DNA from: CAZSWR01 sp964610885
Lineage (GTDB): Bacteria > Bacteroidota > Ignavibacteria > Kapaibacteriales > UBA2268
Length of the DNA stretch: 25,474 nt
Direction: 5' to 3'
Assembly (NCBI GenBank): GCA_964610885.1
Contig: CAZSWR010000052.1
Coordinates: 1-25,474, forward strand
Below, piece by piece: positions 23,373 to 25,474 of this stretch (positions within the stretch are counted from its first letter, which is position 1; each line of letters begins with the position of its first letter). Both the position numbers and the translations under genes were made by a program. The notes beneath the pieces were generated by a model. It worked only from the letters and a program-made list of their open reading frames with translations. It was not told the origin of the DNA and did not search any database.

Positions 23373-23807
23373 TCAATTGCTTGGTTCGGCATATTCCTCG
23401 ACTGTCGGGGTTTTCATCACTAACCCGATAATAATCGAAATAATGAATCCGGCCGCCCATACGCCGCCAATCAAGAAGATTGCGAGGCCAGTGCCGATTG
23501 CCGCACCGGCCGCATGGGCATCGGATGTGCTTTGAGAGGCCATCTGAGCGCCCAGCACGAAGCCGTATATCATCCAAATCAGGCACATTATCGAGTGGAA
23601 TAACGCAAACCATTTTGCTGTATTCCAACCCTTGCCTCCGTAGCGCTTTTCGCCCACCAACAATGGTTTTTCCGCCTGCCAAAGCCCAAATCCGAGCGGT
23701 GGCAATACTATCGACAGGATTATGTGTTTCAGGGGCTTCCCTTTCCTTGTCCTGTTTTGCAATAGAATTATTGCAACGCAAATTGCAGCTGTAATCAGAT
23801 ACCACAT
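23373..23807 (-). CDS. Small multi-pass membrane protein, function unknown
   Basis: A 144-residue protein with four hydrophobic segments (about 2-15, 27-44, 66-90 and 103-130) separated by short charged loops, including a KRYGGKGW loop (about 53-60). It has no signal peptide, cysteine pair or catalytic motif. The start ATG at 23807 is preceded by GGAG. It begins only 17 bp after the small lipoprotein gene, so the two are probably cotranscribed. I do not recognise the family. Confidence 0.7.
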   Translation of the reverse strand: MWYLITAAICVAIILLQNRTRKGKPLKHIILSIVLPPLGFGLWQAEKPLLVGEKRYGGKGWNTAKWFALFHSIMCLIWMIYGFVLGAQMASQSTSDAHAAGAAIGTGLAIFLIGGVWAAGFIISIIIGLVMKTPTVEEYAEPSN

Positions 23808-23824
23808 GGTACTACTCCAAATTG

Positions 23825-24346
23825 TTAAACTTGTTTCTTAAGGTTAATATTGCTTTTTACGGCACGATATTTTCTGCTTAGTTCGTTAATGTCTTCGGTA
23901 TAACTATTCAGCGAGCCTTTGGGCGAAAATGCGGCTTCCATCGAAAGGTTATAGCAGACGAGCAATTCTTTGATATTGGCAAATAGTTCCTTCGATTTCT
24001 CGGTCGGTTCCTTGATGGTCGAAACCGTGCTGTCGATCTTGGTTTTCTGAATCTTCGAAAGGCTGTCCACGAAGGCAATGTCCTTCGCGTACTGCGAAAG
24101 CCCTGTATTGATGTCGCTGCACCAAGTGCGCGTGCCGGTGATCGGCGCAATGTATTCGTGGTCGAAAATAACTGACCGCCAACTGGAACTGCACTCGCTG
24201 GCAATCGCCAAGTTCAATTCCGTTTTGCTCATTATCGAATCGGCAACGGATAGGGCGCGCAAATTGTACTTCTCCGCCGATTCCGAACAGGCCGAGAGAA
24301 TGAATGCCACAAGACAGATAATTAATAAACTGGTTCTGGAAAACAT
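23825..24346 (-). CDS. Small exported lipoprotein, helical, function unknown
   Basis: A 173-residue protein started at the ATG at 24346, because this gives a good lipoprotein signal: LLIICLVAFILSAC with the lipid-carrying cysteine at residue 20. A frame open much further upstream runs through the divergent regulator gene and is rejected. The mature part is charged and mostly helical, rich in Lys, Glu and Ser, with two further cysteines near the middle (in ASECSSSW and TWCSDI) and one in LLVCYN. No known domain is recognised. It leads a two-gene unit with the membrane protein and is divergent from the WYL regulator, 61 bp apart, so regulation by that protein is plausible. Confidence 0.75.
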   Translation of the reverse strand: MFSRTSLLIICLVAFILSACSESAEKYNLRALSVADSIMSKTELNLAIASECSSSWRSVIFDHEYIAPITGTRTWCSDINTGLSQYAKDIAFVDSLSKIQKTKIDSTVSTIKEPTEKSKELFANIKELLVCYNLSMEAAFSPKGSLNSYTEDINELSRKYRAVKSNINLKKQV

Positions 24347-24407
24347 CACTTTGTTCTCTACATTGTAATTAAACATGATACGAAAATAATCGAGGCATTG
24401 CCACATT

Positions 24408-25427
24408 ATGACAATCAAGAAAACGATTAAAAAAGAAAACAATAAGGAAACATTTTTGCAGGCCCGAAGGGTGCTTCGTTTGCTCAGGATACTGCAAGGC
24501 GCAAGCCGTATCGGTATCGCGGAAATCGCAACTCGGCTGCTGCCCGAGGCGAACGAATCGGAAATCGGCAAGCAAATGCGCAGCATACGCCGCGTGGCAG
24601 AAATTCTTCGCGACGAAGGGTTCGTAGGCCGAATGAAAGAGAACGGCACGGACAAATATTTCATCGCGAAGGCGCCGGGCAAATCGCCATCACAGGTATC
24701 GCTAACGCCAGCGGAAACACTGTCTTTCTACTTGCTGAAGTCATTTCTCGAGCGTTTCCGGGGCAGTACTCTTGCCTCGGAGATAAGGTCGCTTTCGGAC
24801 AAGATCGATTTAATCGCCCCCGGGAATTTCTTCGCTGAGGAATTCTTTTTCGAGCAAATTCCTGGAGCATTCGAGTTCGAAAACAAGCCCAAGATCATGC
24901 TCGATTTGATTCGGAAGATCCTTTCGGGATCGGCCATCAGGCTGACATATCGGAAACACGGCGACGGCGAAGAGCGCGTTACGGAAATATTTCCATATTC
25001 ACTGTTCGACTACGAGGGGTTGCTGTACCTTTCGGCGTATCATTTCAAATCGGGGAAAACACTATCCTTCGCGCTGGCAAATATTGTCCGCGTCGAGGAT
25101 TCATACATCGAAAGGCCTGTCCCGGATTTCGACAGCGAAAAGTTTCGCGCTCAGAGGTTTGCCGTTTCCGATGGCGAACTGAAAAACGTAAGGCTCGTCA
25201 TCAAGAAAAACTACGCTGTTTATTTTTCGAATCGCCGCTTCCACACGTCGCAAAAATTGCGAGAACTGCCAGACGGGAATTTGGAACTGACGATGAAAGT
25301 CCCGATTGCGCCGGACTTCCTGGCCTGGGTCATGCATTGGGTCGATGCTTTTATATCGGCCGAACCTACCGAATTGAAGAATGCTATCCGCGACATTGTC
25401 GCCAAAGCAAAAAATCTGTCTGATTAG
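24408..25427 (+). CDS. WYL-domain transcriptional regulator
   Basis: A 339-residue protein with the usual three parts. An N-terminal winged helix-turn-helix (about 16-90, ARRVLRLLRILQGASRIGIAEIA region) is followed by a central WYL domain (about 160-235) and a C-terminal WCX extension (about 258-335, FLAWVMHWVDAF then LKNAIRDIV). The name-giving Trp-Tyr-Leu is Leu-Tyr-Leu here (206-208 in GLLYLSAYH), and the following RxFRLDRI-type segment reads LSFALANI. Ligand-contact residues are therefore changed, and this member may bind a different signal or none. WYL proteins typically sense nucleic acid or nucleotide ligands and control DNA repair or phage defence genes. The nearest candidate targets are the divergent lipoprotein and membrane-protein genes. 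The frame is complete within the window. Confidence 0.88.
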   Translation: MTIKKTIKKENNKETFLQARRVLRLLRILQGASRIGIAEIATRLLPEANESEIGKQMRSIRRVAEILRDEGFVGRMKENGTDKYFIAKAPGKSPSQVSLTPAETLSFYLLKSFLERFRGSTLASEIRSLSDKIDLIAPGNFFAEEFFFEQIPGAFEFENKPKIMLDLIRKILSGSAIRLTYRKHGDGEERVTEIFPYSLFDYEGLLYLSAYHFKSGKTLSFALANIVRVEDSYIERPVPDFDSEKFRAQRFAVSDGELKNVRLVIKKNYAVYFSNRRFHTSQKLRELPDGNLELTMKVPIAPDFLAWVMHWVDAFISAEPTELKNAIRDIVAKAKNLSD

Positions 25428-25474
25428 ATGATGTGGTGATAATAGTTGCAAGTAAAAAGGTAAAAGTAGCAAGT

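Noticed and set aside
24347..24682. N-terminal extension of the small lipoprotein
   Set aside because: It would run through the start of the divergent WYL regulator and bury a good lipoprotein signal peptide that begins at 24346.

Overview
The window looks like a chromosomal segment from an anaerobic or facultatively anaerobic member of the Bacteroidota/FCB assemblage (Bacteroidetes, Ignavibacteria or Kapabacteria-like; I cannot narrow it further). The evidence is a large secreted protein with a type IX secretion (Por) C-terminal sorting domain, several small lipoproteins and outer-membrane barrel proteins, a promoter upstream of tRNA-Thr that exactly fits the Bacteroidetes -33 TTTG / -7 TAnnTTTG consensus, and weak or A-rich ribosome binding sites at several genes. 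Metabolic genes include a four-subunit 2-oxoacid:ferredoxin oxidoreductase and the [FeFe]-hydrogenase maturase HydE.

Layout. 148-1617 is a WcaJ/WbaP-type initiating sugar transferase. 1891-3698 is an AT-richer two-gene cassette: an OLD/ABC-like AAA ATPase whose stop overlaps (ATGA) the start of a Toprim-like protein. This is the best candidate for an uncharacterised (probably anti-phage) system in the window. 3861-6527 is a tight operon for the 2-oxoacid:ferredoxin oxidoreductase (ferredoxin-delta, alpha, beta, gamma), closed by a strong terminator. 6528-7026 is a non-coding mosaic of hairpin repeats that also holds a 44-bp near-perfect second copy of the korC 3' end. tRNA-Thr(UGU) follows on the minus strand with its own promoter and terminator. 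7169-10458 is a minus-strand operon reading hydE, an aspartase-family lyase, and a FetB-like permease.

On the plus strand, 10694-15505 carries glycogen synthase, a lipoprotein, an outer-membrane barrel protein and the protease HslV, ending at a terminator. 15731-19198 is a minus-strand stretch with an unknown outer-membrane-type protein and an MsbA-like ABC exporter, separated by palindromic repeats. 19378-22875 (minus) is a 1165-residue T9SS cargo protein that combines PNGase F-like segments with a LamG domain. 23373-24346 (minus) is a lipoprotein/membrane-protein pair divergent from a WYL-domain regulator (24408-25427).

The genes fall into modules: ferredoxin-linked oxoacid oxidation, hydrogenase cofactor assembly, envelope/exopolysaccharide and secretion, and a putative defence cassette. 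Intergenic spaces are unusually rich in short palindromic repeats. There is no CRISPR array, no transposase, no integrase and no rRNA. All family assignments come from reading motifs by eye; no database search was possible.
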